A DNA stretch of 64,000 nt from an uncultured Caulobacterales bacterium (GTDB lineage Bacteria; Pseudomonadota; Alphaproteobacteria; Caulobacterales; Caulobacteraceae). Below, in pieces: positions 1-8,354 of the stretch (positions are counted from its first letter, which is position 1; every line of letters starts with the position of its first letter). A program made the position numbers and the translations under genes. The DNA is taken from assembly GCA_903862425.1 (NCBI GenBank), contig CAIOYC010000003.1, forward strand, positions 62,001-126,000, written 5' to 3'. Below the pieces are notes generated by a model. It was not told the origin of the DNA, searched no databases, and saw only the letters and a list, made by a program, of their open reading frames with translations.

Positions 1-219
1 GACCACGAACACCATCATATAGAGGAGGATGGTAACGACCGGGGCGAACACGGTCTGCATTCCCACCTTCCAGAAACGCTTCACCTCCTTGAGGTAGAGG
101 GTCCTTAGGCCCTCCCAATTCACACCGCTGTAGTGGCGCGGCTCGATGGCGGTGCGCGTCCGATAGGCGGAATTGTTCGGAGCGGGCGCTGCGGTGGGCG
201 TATCGACGGTCAGAGTCAT
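1..219 (-). CDS. ABC-2 type transporter permease, N-terminal part (cut by window edge)
   Basis: The minus strand reads open from an ATG at 219 to the window edge, giving 73 residues. A polar N-terminus is followed by a YLKEVKRFWKVG segment and a hydrophobic stretch (TVFAPVVTILLYMMVF) that looks like the first membrane helix of ABC-2 permeases of the NodJ/YadH/DrrB group. These inner-membrane proteins pair with an ATPase to export drugs, lipids or polysaccharides. The partner is outside the window, so the substrate cannot be said. The gene is divergent from gcrA. Confidence 0.7.
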   Translation of the reverse strand, partial: MTLTVDTPTAAPAPNNSAYRTRTAIEPRHYSGVNWEGLRTLYLKEVKRFWKVGMQTVFAPVVTILLYMMVFVV

Positions 220-287
220 GCGCCAGAGTGCGATGCGCCGCGCGGTTTCGCAACCGTGCCCGACAAATAGCCACGCTGTCCTGCGGC

Positions 288-292
288 GATTC
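288..292. promoter_or_regulatory. GANTC (CcrM methylation) site upstream of gcrA
   Basis: GATTC lies in the 205-bp gap between the divergent permease and gcrA genes, 133 bp before the gcrA start. CcrM methylates GANTC in Caulobacterales, and in Caulobacter crescentus GANTC methylation state affects gcrA transcription. That this site acts the same way is inference from its position. Confidence 0.4.
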
Positions 293-385
293 AACATCTA
301 GTTCGCTGTGGAGAACCTCGTGGCGCCTATTGTGGCGCCCCCGCGTTGAGGTACTGTATCTAGAGGCTGCTGCTCAGCCGGGCGG

Positions 386-394
386 TTATTCACC
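386..394 (+). promoter_or_regulatory. DnaA-box-like 9-mer before gcrA
   Basis: TTATTCACC matches the DnaA box TTATNCACA in eight of nine positions and sits 31 bp before the gcrA ATG. In Caulobacter, DnaA activates gcrA, so a box here is plausible. A single imperfect match can occur by chance, and it is close to the start codon for an activator site. Confidence 0.3.
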
Positions 395-424
395 ACTAGA
401 TGTGGTGGGAAAGGGCGCAAGATC

Positions 425-943
425 ATGGATGCGGCGATCGGTTGGACGGACGACAGGGTCGGAACCCTGAAGAAGCTTTGGCTGGAGGGGCTGAGCGCGA
501 GCCAGATCGCCAAACAGCTGGGCGGCGTGACCCGCAACGCGGTGATCGGCAAGGTGCACCGCCTCGGCCTGTCGGGCCGTGCGGCCCCGAGCCAGCCGGC
601 ACGTCCGGTGTTCAAGGCCCAGCGTCCGGCTCGCCCGGCCGCGCCCGCCCCGCAGCCGATCCGTCGCGCCGTGGTGGCCGCGCCGCCGCAGACCCTGCCC
701 GAGCCGATCCACCGCATCGAGCAGCCGGGTTCGGCCACGGTGCTGACCCTGGGCGCCCATATGTGCAAATGGCCGATCGGCGATCCGTCCTCCGACGGGT
801 TCAGCTTCTGTGGCCGTCGCACCGGCGAGGATGGTCCCTACTGCATCGAGCACGCCCGCGTGGCCTATCAGCCCTCGGTGAAGAAGGGGGGATCCCGTAC
901 CGGTCCGTCCGAACTCGCCCGTTCGCTTCGCCGCTATATCTAA
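425..943 (+). CDS. gcrA: GcrA cell cycle regulator
   Basis: This 172-residue protein is a sigma-70 cofactor that binds GANTC-methylated promoters and turns on S-phase genes in Caulobacterales. Residues about 7-50 (WTDDRVGTLKKLWLEGLSAS through NAVIGKVHRLGL) form the conserved DNA-binding HTH. A Pro/Ala-rich linker follows at about 55-105. Residues about 113-150 hold the C-terminal domain with CKWPIGDP and a Cys/His cluster (CGRR...YCIEH) that contacts RNA polymerase sigma. Length and domain order match known GcrA. Upstream are one GANTC site and a DnaA-box-like sequence. It is convergent with rpmE across a terminator hairpin. Confidence 0.96.
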   Translation: MDAAIGWTDDRVGTLKKLWLEGLSASQIAKQLGGVTRNAVIGKVHRLGLSGRAAPSQPARPVFKAQRPARPAAPAPQPIRRAVVAAPPQTLPEPIHRIEQPGSATVLTLGAHMCKWPIGDPSSDGFSFCGRRTGEDGPYCIEHARVAYQPSVKKGGSRTGPSELARSLRRYI

Positions 944-1001
944 CCCCGCTCCGGCCTCCCCATCAGCGGTGGGTCGGCCGGATTTGACATCCAGACACGA
1001 C

Positions 1002-1034
1002 AAAGGCCGGCGGGGCTTCCCTCGCCGGCCTTTT
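1002..1034. terminator. Bidirectional terminator hairpin between gcrA and rpmE
   Basis: A GC-rich stem (AAAGGCCGGCG with CGCCGGCCTTTT) closes a short loop. It has T residues on the plus side and A residues, read as T, on the minus side. It lies between two convergent genes and can end both transcripts. Confidence 0.75.
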
Positions 1035-1070
1035 CGTATGCCGTGACCCGACGCGTGCGTCGGGAGGCCC

Positions 1071-1295
1071 TTACTTGCGGGTAAAGGCGCCGAACTTGGC
1101 GTTGAAGCGCGACACACGGCCGCCGCGGTCGAGCAGTTGCTGGTTGCCGCCGGTCCACGCCGGGTGCGTCTTCGGATCGATATCCAGGTTCAGCACGGCG
1201 CCTTCCTTCTGGTAGGTCGAACGCGTCTGATAGCTCGTACCATCGGTCATGGTCACGGTGATGAAGTGATAGTCGGGGTGGCCTTCTTTTTTCAT
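1071..1295 (-). CDS. rpmE: 50S ribosomal protein L31
   Basis: This 74-residue protein starts at [33 protein letters not shown] and DRGGRVSRF are L31 signatures. An upstream in-frame start would add 11 residues with no family match; the chosen ATG has an AGGAC Shine-Dalgarno. It belongs to the large ribosomal subunit. There are no Cys residues, so this is the non-zinc form. The gene is convergent with gcrA. Confidence 0.93.
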   Translation of the reverse strand: MKKEGHPDYHFITVTMTDGTSYQTRSTYQKEGAVLNLDIDPKTHPAWTGGNQQLLDRGGRVSRFNAKFGAFTRK

Positions 1296-1336
1296 CGCCG
1301 TCGGTCCTGCCGGGCTCGCCGGCGTCAAGTCAAAGG

Positions 1337-1374
1337 AGAGCCCGCCGCAACCGGCTTCGGTCAGGACGGGCTCT
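1337..1374 (-). terminator. Hairpin between the DUF1150 gene and rpmE
   Basis: AGAGCCCG at 1337-1344 pairs with CGGGCTCT at 1367-1374 around a loop of about 22 nt. Read on the minus strand it is followed by CTCCTTT, so it may end the Hsp20-DUF1150 transcript. It also sits about 40 nt before the rpmE start and could be a leader structure. The sequence does not decide between these. Confidence 0.35.
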
Positions 1375-1448
1375 GGAAGGGCGCGCTTCTACAGAAGGCG
1401 GGGCACGATGTCCAGCCGCCGTAGCGCGTGTATTGGCTTAAACGGCGA

Positions 1449-1703
1449 TCAGTGGACCGAGACCGGCGCCAACTCATTGGCCACGGCCGCGGCATAGGCG
1501 GAGTCACGATCGGTCAGCACCGCCAGGCGCGCGCCGTCGGCGCGGTGCACGGCATAAAGGATCTGGTCGGGCTCCAGCTCGAAACTGTCCAGCGCCTCCT
1601 TGGGCGTGCCGGCCAGAATCTCTTCGGCTCTCACCGGGCGCACATAGACAAGATCAGGGCCGCCAAGGGCGGCGAAGGCTTCAGTAGTCAGATGGGGCGT
1701 CAT
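1449..1703 (-). CDS. DUF1150 family protein
   Basis: This small acidic protein of 84 residues follows the Hsp20 gene on the same strand. The pattern LGGPDLVYVRPVRAEEI, then DQILYAVHRADG and LAVLTDRDSAYAAAV, is that of DUF1150, which in alphaproteobacteria is usually encoded beside small heat-shock proteins. Its function is not established. A strong Shine-Dalgarno (AAAGGAGG) precedes the ATG, and the 48-bp gap after the Hsp20 gene suggests cotranscription from the sigma-32-like promoter near 2264-2292. Confidence 0.85.
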   Translation of the reverse strand: MTPHLTTEAFAALGGPDLVYVRPVRAEEILAGTPKEALDSFELEPDQILYAVHRADGARLAVLTDRDSAYAAAVANELAPVSVH

Positions 1704-1751
1704 GATGACCGCCTCCTTTCAATTGACTCAACGACTGCACGGACGCTTGGT

Positions 1752-2180
1752 TCAGCCGGCCGTGCGGATGGGAATACGCTTGGCGACGGGCTCTGCATCG
1801 GGCCGCGTCACATCGACGTGCAGCAACCCGTGTTCGAGGACCGCACCCTCCACCTCCATGCCGTCCGCCAGCACGAAGGTCCGCATGAAGCCGCGCGCGG
1901 CGATGCCTCGGTGGAGGTATCCCTGCGTGTCGCCGCGATCTCCGTCCGACTCGCGTCGTCCGGCGACCACCAGCTGCCGGCTCTCGACCGTCACGTGGAG
2001 TTGGTCGGGCGAGAACCCGGCCACCGCTAGCGTGATGCGGAGCCGATCATTGGCAAGCTGCTCGACATTGTAGGGGGGATAGGTCTCCGACGCCGCTTTC
2101 TGGGCACGTTCGATCAGAAGGCGCGTATGCTCGAACCCGAGCAGAAACGGACTGTCGAACACGATTGTGCGCGTCGTCAT
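1752..2180 (-). CDS. Hsp20/alpha-crystallin family small heat-shock protein
   Basis: This ATP-independent chaperone of 142 residues holds unfolding proteins in the cytoplasm. The N-terminus (TTRTIVFDSPFLLGFEHT) and YPPYNVE lead into the alpha-crystallin domain at about residues 35-125. The domain contains RITLAVAGFSPDQLHVTVE and ends in GLLHVDVTRP. A C-terminal RIPI fits the IxI oligomerisation motif. I chose the ATG at 2180; a TTG three codons upstream adds nothing conserved. It is the first gene of an operon with DUF1150. A sigma-32-like promoter and a small hairpin next to the ribosome site precede it, so heat induction is expected. Confidence 0.93.
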   Translation of the reverse strand: MTTRTIVFDSPFLLGFEHTRLLIERAQKAASETYPPYNVEQLANDRLRITLAVAGFSPDQLHVTVESRQLVVAGRRESDGDRGDTQGYLHRGIAARGFMRTFVLADGMEVEGAVLEHGLLHVDVTRPDAEPVAKRIPIRTAG

Positions 2181-2193
2181 GGTGGCCAAGCCC

Positions 2194-2206
2194 TCGCTAC
2201 AAGCGA
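2194..2206 (-). promoter_or_regulatory. Small hairpin abutting the Hsp20 Shine-Dalgarno (ROSE-like candidate)
   Basis: On the transcript, UCGCU-UGU-AGCGA forms a short stem whose 3' arm runs straight into GAGGG, the likely Shine-Dalgarno 10-14 nt before the ATG. ROSE thermometers of rhizobial small heat-shock genes use a U(U/C)GCU strand to mask the ribosome site. The match is suggestive only, because the stem is five base pairs and the SD itself is just beyond it. Confidence 0.25.
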
Positions 2207-2263
2207 CTTCGCCTCGTCAGGGCCCGCCCGTGAGCGGCACGGGCCTTGGCTAAGCAGACAACA

Positions 2264-2292
2264 AGATGGGAAGCGGCGGCCGGATTTGCAAC
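2264..2292 (-). promoter_or_regulatory. Sigma-32 (RpoH) heat-shock promoter for the hsp20 operon
   Basis: On the minus strand, GTTGCAA (-35, consensus CTTGAAA) is followed after 15 bp by CCCATCT (-10, consensus CCCATNT). Spacer and -10 fit the sigma-32 consensus. It lies about 85 bp before the Hsp20 ATG, giving a leader of roughly 75 nt. Confidence 0.55.
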
Positions 2293-2303
2293 AGCGCGGG
2301 TGG

Positions 2304-3071
2304 CTAGCCCGCCGTCACCAGGGCGGCGCGTTCCTCGGGCGTGAGGGGCCGCCAGCGGCCTTCGGGCATGTCGCCGAGGGTTAGGGGCCCGACGCGGACG
2401 CGGAACAGGTCCACGACCTTTAGATCGACCAGTTCGCACATGCGTCGGATCTGCCGGTTACGCCCCTCGTGCAGCACGATGCTGAAGCGCCCTTCGGAGA
2501 TCACCTCGACCTCGGCAGGCTTCAGCCGGCGATCGTCGAGCTCCAGGCCGTAGCGCAGCAGGTCGAGTTTCTTCTCGGTCAACTCGCCCATCACCGCCAC
2601 CCGGTATTCCTTGTCGAGGCGCGAAGTCGGACCGATCACCGCCTTGGCCACCACCCCGTCATCGGAAAGCAGCAGCAGGCCGCGCGATTCCTTGTCGAGC
2701 CGGCCCACCGGGGCGAGTTTGGTGTCGCGGTCCGGAACGGTCGGGCTGTGGCCGATCAGGGCCTGGCGGGTGAGCAAGCGGATAGCGGGGGTCTGGCCTG
2801 GATCGGGCTGGGCCGAGACCACGCCGCGCGGCTTGTGCAGGATGACGGTAAAGCCCCCCATCACCTTGGCCTCGGCGGCGTCGGCCAGGGTCAGGGTCTG
2901 GCCGGCAGCGATCTTTCGGCCAGGATCGGCGACCGTCTCGCCGTCGATAGAGACCAGGCCCTGGCCGATCAACGCCTCGGCCTCGCGGCGCGAGCAGACG
3001 CCGCTTTGCGCCAGCCAGCGGCTCACCCGCTGGGGTTCGGCTTCGTCGTATCGGCGGGTCCAACTCATCAC
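2304..3071 (-). CDS. Pseudouridine synthase, RsuA/RluB/RluF family (RluF-like)
   Basis: This enzyme isomerises a uridine in rRNA to pseudouridine. The 255 residues contain an S4 RNA-binding domain at about 14-70 (RVSRWLAQSGVCSRREAEAL). The catalytic domain carries GRLDKESRGLLLLSDDG with the active Asp, KEYRV, and the C-terminal EGRNRQIRRMCE. The ending (LTLGDMPEGRWRPLTPEE) resembles RluF, which modifies 23S rRNA U2604, more than RsuA. The exact target is inference. It is divergent from the flavoprotein at 3113, with 41 bp between starts. Confidence 0.88.
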   Translation of the reverse strand: MMSWTRRYDEAEPQRVSRWLAQSGVCSRREAEALIGQGLVSIDGETVADPGRKIAAGQTLTLADAAEAKVMGGFTVILHKPRGVVSAQPDPGQTPAIRLLTRQALIGHSPTVPDRDTKLAPVGRLDKESRGLLLLSDDGVVAKAVIGPTSRLDKEYRVAVMGELTEKKLDLLRYGLELDDRRLKPAEVEVISEGRFSIVLHEGRNRQIRRMCELVDLKVVDLFRVRVGPLTLGDMPEGRWRPLTPEERAALVTAG

Positions 3072-3112
3072 GGCATCTAGGCGTCAGGACCGATAAGCGG
3101 CAAGACGGCTCT

Positions 3113-4303
3113 ATGGCAAAAGCCGAACAGTTCGAAGTAGTGGTGATCGGCGCGGGCGCTGCCGGGATGATGTGCGCCATCGAGGCGGGCAAGCGTGGCC
3201 GCCGCGTGCTGGTGCTCGATCACGCCTCCGCGCCGGGGGAGAAGATCCGCATCTCCGGCGGCGGGCGCTGCAACTTCACCAACCTCGAGGCGGACCGGCC
3301 GGACCGATTCCTGTCCGCCAACCCCCGCTTCGCCCTTTCGGCCCTGCGCCGCTACACGCCGCAGGACTTCATCGCCCTGGTGGACAAGCACGGCATCGCC
3401 TGGCGCGAAAAGACCCTGGGCCAACTGTTCTGCGACGGCTCGGCCAGAGAGATCGTCACCATGCTGACTACCGAGATGCGGCAGGCACGCGTGGAGCTGC
3501 ACCTCAGCCATCCGGTGTCGCGGCTGGAGCGCGTGGGGGAGGGGTTCCAGCTTGACGTCTCCAGCCGTACGGTGGCCTGCGCCTCGCTGGTGATCGCCAC
3601 CGGCGGCAAATCGATCCCCAAGATGGGGGCGACCGGCTACGCCTATGACATCGCCCGCCAATTCGGGGTGAAGCTCACGGAGACTCGCCCGGCGCTGGTC
3701 CCACTCACCTTCGAGGTGGGGCTACTTGACCGGCTAAGCTCGCTGTCTGGTGTGGCGGTGGAGGCGCGGGTGGCGAGCGGGCGAACGGCGTTCGAGGAGG
3801 CGATGCTCTTCACCCATCGCGGCCTCTCCGGTCCCGCGATCCTGCAGATTTCGTCCTATTGGCGCGAAGGCGGTGAGATCGTCGTCGATATGGCGCCGCG
3901 TGTGGATGTGTTCACAGGCCTGAAAGCCGCTCGCGCCGCCAATGGCCGCCAGGGCGTCGCCACGGCCCTGGCCGAACACCTGCCCCGGCGCTTGGCCGAC
4001 CTGCTGGTCGAGCAGCATCAGTTGGCCGGCACGCTGGCGGACATTTCCGACAAGCGTCTGGCGGGTCTGGCCGAGGCGGTGAATCGCTGGCGGGTGAAGC
4101 CCGTGGGCTCGGAGGGCTATCGCACGGCGGAGGTGACGCTGGGCGGCATCGACACCGGCGAACTCGATCAGCGTACGATGCAGGCCAAGGGCGTGCCAGG
4201 CCTCTACTTCGTCGGTGAGGCGGTGGACGTCACCGGCTGGCTCGGCGGCTACAATTTCCAGTGGGCCTGGGCGTCCGGCTGGAGCGCCGGCCAAGCGGCG
4301 TGA
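3113..4303 (+). CDS. NAD(P)/FAD-dependent oxidoreductase, YhiN/HI0933 family
   Basis: This 396-residue flavoprotein has an N-terminal Rossmann FAD motif (VVVIGAGAAGMMCAIEAG) and the family hallmark KIRISGGGRCNFTN at about residues 43-56. A second conserved block (LVIATGGKSIPKMGATGYAY) lies mid-protein, and LYFVGEAVDVTGWLGGYNFQWAW near the end closes the FAD site. The family is widespread and its physiological reaction is not established. It may be a single-gene transcript, followed by tRNA-Ala on the other strand. Confidence 0.9.
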   Translation: MAKAEQFEVVVIGAGAAGMMCAIEAGKRGRRVLVLDHASAPGEKIRISGGGRCNFTNLEADRPDRFLSANPRFALSALRRYTPQDFIALVDKHGIAWREKTLGQLFCDGSAREIVTMLTTEMRQARVELHLSHPVSRLERVGEGFQLDVSSRTVACASLVIATGGKSIPKMGATGYAYDIARQFGVKLTETRPALVPLTFEVGLLDRLSSLSGVAVEARVASGRTAFEEAMLFTHRGLSGPAILQISSYWREGGEIVVDMAPRVDVFTGLKAARAANGRQGVATALAEHLPRRLADLLVEQHQLAGTLADISDKRLAGLAEAVNRWRVKPVGSEGYRTAEVTLGGIDTGELDQRTMQAKGVPGLYFVGEAVDVTGWLGGYNFQWAWASGWSAGQAA

Positions 4304-4353
4304 TCCTGACCCGGCGGCACGCCGCCGTTATGTCGGGAATATCGGAAGAGGGA

Positions 4354-4429
<76 letters not shown>

Positions 4430-4569
4430 ATTATCCAGGGAGGATCGCACCTTGGATCGAGGCCTCTGGTGGGGGCCTCAAGCGCGAGGGCCGGGCTAAT
4501 ACGTCACGACCGGCGGGAGATCAAGCCCGCCTTTTTCATGATCGGCGATTAGCCCGGATTAGACGCCGG

Positions 4570-5046
4570 CTAGTGTTCCTCGTCTTCGCCCGGCAGACCT
4601 TCGATGTCGTCGTCCGGGAAGTCGTCTTCGTCCTCGTCTTCCAGGAACGGCACGTCGTCGGTGTCGTCCTCGAGGGTCTCGTCCTCCTCGATGCCGACGC
4701 CGAGATCGGGTTCGCCGCCCGAAGGTACGCCCGGATCCTCATCGACATCGTCGGTTTCGATGACGTCGGCCTCGGCGGCCTGGTCGAGTTCAGGGGTGTC
4801 GTCCGCCTCTTCTTCCAGTTCGTCGGCATCGGTCTCGGCGTCGGCTTCCTTCACCTTGGCCTCGGCGTCGTCGCGGTCATAGTCGGGCGTGACGCCGCGA
4901 CGGCTGGAGCGGCGTGAGCGCAGGGCCTCTTCGGGATCGAAGTCGGAACCGCACTTAGGGCAGTGTGCCGGGCGCTTGCCCAGGTCGTAGAACTTGCTCT
5001 GGCAGGTGGGGCAAATCTGCTTTGCCCCCAGTTCGGGGTTAGCCAA
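4570..5046 (-). CDS. TIGR02300 family protein (FYDLN acid domain)
   Basis: The N-terminal 40 residues carry two CxxC pairs (CPTC at 12-15 and CPKC at 30-33) around KFYDLGKRPAHCP, the FYDLN signature. The rest of the 158 residues is an acidic tail dominated by Asp and Glu. The family is found in alphaproteobacteria and its role is unknown; the Cys pairs suggest a zinc ribbon. It is divergent from cmk, and this cmk/rpsA neighbourhood is common for the family. Confidence 0.9.
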   Translation of the reverse strand: MANPELGAKQICPTCQSKFYDLGKRPAHCPKCGSDFDPEEALRSRRSSRRGVTPDYDRDDAEAKVKEADAETDADELEEEADDTPELDQAAEADVIETDDVDEDPGVPSGGEPDLGVGIEEDETLEDDTDDVPFLEDEDEDDFPDDDIEGLPGEDEEH

Positions 5047-5124
5047 CGGGGTCGCCTCGGTTCACGGAAGGGGGATTTGGCCGGTCCCTTGCCACGCGAA
5101 AACCGAGGTGTCAAAGGCGGCGCC

Positions 5125-5793
5125 ATGTCGCCGCCCCACTCATCTTCCTTCGTCATCGCCGTGGACGGCGCCGCCGCCTCCGGCAAGGGCACCATCGCCG
5201 GCCGTCTCGCCGCCCATTACGGCCTGCCGCACCTCGACACTGGCCTGCTCTATCGCGGGGTCGGCGTGGCCATGCTGAAGGCGGGCGCGGGCCTCGACGA
5301 CGCGGCGCGGGCGGCGGAAATGGCGCAGGCGCTGGACCTGTCGAAGCTGGACGATCCGGCCCTGACCTCGGCGGCGGGGGGCGAGGCGGCCAGCCGGGTC
5401 GCCGCCCTGCCGGCCGTGCGCGCGGCCTTGTTCAAGCTGCAGCAGGATTTCGCCCGCCAGCCGGGCGGCGCCGTGCTCGACGGGCGCGATATCGGTACGG
5501 TGATCGCCCCGGGCGCCCCGGCCAAGCTGTACGTCGATGCCAAGCCCGAGGTTCGCGCCCATCGCCGCTGGCTGCAGACCTTTGCGCGGGGCGAGCCGCG
5601 CACGGAGGCCGAGACCCTGGCCGATCTGATCAGGCGGGACGCCCGCGACGCCGGCCGCGCGGATGCCCCCATGACCCGCGCCCACGATGCGGTCTTGCTC
5701 GACACCACCGAAATGAGTATATCCCGCGCCTTCGATGAGGCTCTCCGCCACGTCGAGCAGGCGCGTCGTCGCTGGGAAGCCCTCAGAACCTAG
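5125..5793 (+). CDS. cmk: Cytidylate kinase
   Basis: This enzyme phosphorylates CMP and dCMP with ATP in pyrimidine nucleotide recycling. The 222-residue product has the P-loop VDGAAASGKGTIAGRLA at about residues 12-28, the substrate region LDTGLLYRGVG, DGRDIGTVIAP, and C-terminal RRDARDAGRADAP. The frame is open for 54 codons upstream, but the ATG at 5125 matches family starts and has an AAGG site before it. It precedes rpsA, a conserved arrangement. Confidence 0.93.
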   Translation: MSPPHSSSFVIAVDGAAASGKGTIAGRLAAHYGLPHLDTGLLYRGVGVAMLKAGAGLDDAARAAEMAQALDLSKLDDPALTSAAGGEAASRVAALPAVRAALFKLQQDFARQPGGAVLDGRDIGTVIAPGAPAKLYVDAKPEVRAHRRWLQTFARGEPRTEAETLADLIRRDARDAGRADAPMTRAHDAVLLDTTEMSISRAFDEALRHVEQARRRWEALRT

Positions 5794-5968
5794 TGTTTTG
5801 AAGCCGACCTTCGGCCAATCCAACCGCGCCGCTCGGAACGAGGCCGCCCCTTCCGATTCAACGCCACAAGGCGCCGCCGCAAGCGGTGTCCGTGCGCGCT
5901 TTCACATCAACCTCTGACCGTCGACGCATCCCTGCGTGGGAGCGCCGGCCGCTATACCAGGAGCCTCT

Positions 5969-7672
5969 ATGGCCGACGACATGAGCATGACCCCCAGCCG
6001 CGATGATTTCGCGAGCCTCCTCGAAGAATCCTTCGGCGGCCGCGACATCATGGAAGGCACCGTAGTCAAGGGCCGGGTGGCCGCGATCGAGAAGGACTTC
6101 GTCATCGTCGACGTCGGCCTGAAGACCGAAGGCCGGATTCCGATGAAGGAATTCGCCACCCCCGATAAGCCGCTGCCCGTGGTGGGCGACACGGTGGAGG
6201 TCTATCTCGAGCGCGTCGAGAACGCCCTCGGCGAAGCGGTGATCAGCCGCGAAAAGGCCAAGCGCGAAGAAGCCTGGACCCGCCTCGAAGTGGTGTTCGG
6301 CGAAGGCCATCCGGTGATGGGCGCCATCGTCGGTCGCGTGAAGGGCGGCTTCACCGTCGACCTCGGCGGCGCCTCGGCGTTCCTGCCGGGCTCGCAGGTG
6401 GACATCCGTCCGGTACGCGACGTCGGCCCGCTGATGGGCAAGGAACAGCCGTTCCAGATCCTCAAGATGGACCGCCCGCGCGGCAACATCGTCGTCTCGC
6501 GTCGCGCTATCCTGGAAGAAGCCCGCGCCGAACAGCGCACCGAACTGGTCAGCCAGCTGCAGGAAGGCGAGATCCGCGAAGGCGTGGTCAAGAACATCAC
6601 CGACTACGGCGCGTTCGTGGACCTCGGCGGCATCGACGGCCTGCTGCACGTCACCGACATGAGCTGGAAGCGCGTCAACCATCCGAGCCAGGTGCTGGCC
6701 GTTGGCGACACCGTCAAGGTGCAGATCATCAAGATCAACCCGGACACCCAGCGCATCTCGCTCGGCATGAAGCAGCTGCAATCCGACCCGTGGGATAATG
6801 TCGAGACCAAGTACCCGGTGGGCTCGCGCTTCACCGGCCGCATCACCAACATCACCGACTACGGCGCCTTCGTGGAGCTGGAAGCCGGCGTCGAGGGCCT
6901 GGTGCACGTCTCGGAAATGTCCTGGACCAAGAAGAACGCCCACCCCGGCAAGATCGTCTCCACCTCGCAGGAAGTGGACGTGGTGGTGCTGGATGTGGAC
7001 AGCTCCAAGCGCCGCGTCTCGCTCGGCCTGAAGCAGGCCCAGGACAATCCCTGGGACGCCTTCATCAAGAACCATCCCATTGGCTCGACGGTCGAAGGCG
7101 AGGTCAAGAACACCACCGAATTTGGTCTGTTCATCGGCCTCGACGACGATATCGACGGTATGGTCCACCTGTCGGATATCGACTGGGCGGTTTCCGGCGA
7201 AGAAGCCATGGCCCGCTACAACAAGGGCGACATGGTCAAGGCCAAGGTGCTGGACGTGGACGTCGAGAAGGAGCGCATCTCCCTCGGCATCAAGCAGCTC
7301 GGCGGCGACCCGATGGACGAAGGCTCCTATCGCAAGGGTCAGACCGTTACCGTGACCGTTACCGAGGTCACCTCGGGCGGCCTGGAAGTGAAGTTCGGTG
7401 AGGACGAGGCCCCCATGGCGGCCTTCATCCGCAAGGGCGACCTGTCGCGCGACCGCGGCGAGCAGAACCCGGAGCGCTTCGGGATCGGCGACCGCATCGA
7501 TGCGCAGATCACCAATATCGACAAGGCGGCCCGCCGCGTGTCGCTGTCGGTCAAGGCGCTGCAGATGGCCGAGGACAAGGAAGCCGTCGAGAAGTTCGGC
7601 TCGTCCGACTCCGGCGCTTCGCTCGGCGACATCCTGGGTGCCGCCCTGCGCGAAAAGGCCAAGGGCGAGTAA
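5969..7672 (+). CDS. rpsA: 30S ribosomal protein S1
   Basis: This 567-residue protein binds mRNA on the small subunit during initiation. Six S1 (OB-fold) domains can be traced: two divergent ones before about residue 180, then four close repeats with [65 protein letters not shown] and a weaker last one. RISLGMKQL-type endings recur. The ATG at 5969 has AGGAG eight bases upstream; an in-frame ATG 11 codons earlier lacks family similarity. A rho-independent terminator follows. Confidence 0.97.
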   Translation: MADDMSMTPSRDDFASLLEESFGGRDIMEGTVVKGRVAAIEKDFVIVDVGLKTEGRIPMKEFATPDKPLPVVGDTVEVYLERVENALGEAVISREKAKREEAWTRLEVVFGEGHPVMGAIVGRVKGGFTVDLGGASAFLPGSQVDIRPVRDVGPLMGKEQPFQILKMDRPRGNIVVSRRAILEEARAEQRTELVSQLQEGEIREGVVKNITDYGAFVDLGGIDGLLHVTDMSWKRVNHPSQVLAVGDTVKVQIIKINPDTQRISLGMKQLQSDPWDNVETKYPVGSRFTGRITNITDYGAFVELEAGVEGLVHVSEMSWTKKNAHPGKIVSTSQEVDVVVLDVDSSKRRVSLGLKQAQDNPWDAFIKNHPIGSTVEGEVKNTTEFGLFIGLDDDIDGMVHLSDIDWAVSGEEAMARYNKGDMVKAKVLDVDVEKERISLGIKQLGGDPMDEGSYRKGQTVTVTVTEVTSGGLEVKFGEDEAPMAAFIRKGDLSRDRGEQNPERFGIGDRIDAQITNIDKAARRVSLSVKALQMAEDKEAVEKFGSSDSGASLGDILGAALREKAKGE

Positions 7673-7715
7673 TCGCTCCGTCTTTGGGCTCAGGCCCATC
7701 GCAGGCAAGGATTGG

Positions 7716-7743
7716 GGCGGCTCCGCAAGGGGCCGCCTTTTTC
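7716..7743 (+). terminator. Rho-independent terminator after rpsA
   Basis: GGCGGCTCC at 7716-7724 pairs with GGGGCCGCC at 7729-7737 (one G-U) around a GCAA tetraloop, followed by five T residues. It lies 44 bp after the rpsA stop. Confidence 0.85.
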
Positions 7744-7906
7744 TTTGGCGGGCGCCGTGGTGGCGCCCCCAATCTGGGCGCCCGGACAGCGCGGTGTGCA
7801 ACCAGGGCACACGCCCGCCGCTGCGCGGCGCGATACGTCGCAACCCCTTGATCGCTCTCGAATCTTCGCTCATAGGGTCGAGCGGGACCGAAGGGCTGGG
7901 GCGTTT

Positions 7907-8197
7907 ATGATCAAGTCCGAACTGATCGCGAAGCTTGCGAACGAGAATCCGCACCTGACGCAGAAGGATGTTGAGCGGGTGGTGAGCGTGATCTTCGATC
8001 GCATGACCGACGCGCTGGTAAAGGGTGGCCGGGTGGAGTTGCGCGGCTTCGGCGCCTTCTCCGTGCGGGCCCGCCCCGCCCGCGCCGGCCGCAATCCGCG
8101 CACCGGCGAAAGCGTCGCCGTCCGCGCCAAGGCCGTCCCCTTCTTCAAGTCCGGCAAGGAACTGCGCGAACGCCTGAACCTCGGCGGCGACGCGTAG
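7907..8197 (+). CDS. ihfB: Integration host factor subunit beta
   Basis: This 96-residue DNA-bending protein pairs with IHF-alpha. It starts [17 protein letters not shown], has [15 protein letters not shown] in the body, and carries the DNA-intercalating arm GRNPRTGE at about 61-68. [13 protein letters not shown] closes the fold. Only weak purine-rich sequence precedes the ATG. It follows rpsA, as in many alphaproteobacteria, but a terminator lies between, so it probably has its own promoter. Confidence 0.95.
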   Translation: MIKSELIAKLANENPHLTQKDVERVVSVIFDRMTDALVKGGRVELRGFGAFSVRARPARAGRNPRTGESVAVRAKAVPFFKSGKELRERLNLGGDA

Positions 8198-8211
8198 AAT
8201 TATCCCTCCTT

Positions 8212-8230
8212 CCCAAGGCTTCTCCTTGGG
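8212..8230 (+). terminator. Hairpin after ihfB
   Basis: CCCAAGG at 8212-8218 and CCTTGGG at 8224-8230 form a perfect 7-bp stem with a 5-nt loop, 14 bp after the ihfB stop. There is no clear T-run, so termination is possible but not certain. Confidence 0.4.
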
Positions 8231-8266
8231 GTTGACCTTGCGATGGGCAGTTGACCCAGTTCGTGG

Positions 8267-8298
8267 GATGGATGCCAGGGACAAGCCTTGGCCGGGAG
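8267..8298. repeat. Degenerate copy of an alphaproteobacterial intergenic palindromic repeat
   Basis: The stretch GGATGCCAGGGACAAGCCTT resembles the common dispersed unit that reads roughly GGATGCCCGGGACAAGCCCGGGCATGAC in alphaproteobacteria. Here it is decayed and lies between ihfB and glnD. This rests on memory of the repeat type, not a search. Confidence 0.3.
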
Positions 8299-8354
8299 AG
8301 GAAAGGGGTAGAGACGCGATTGCCCCAACCCACCGCTCGCCCTACCTTCCCCCC

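Noticed and set aside
7745-7906. Possible small RNA between rpsA and ihfB
   Set aside because: GC-rich inverted segments are present, but there is no promoter or terminator pattern and no known RNA family fits.
5858-8284. 808-codon open frame antisense to rpsA
   Set aside because: It is a high-GC shadow of rpsA and ihfB with no family motifs; the plus-strand proteins are certain.
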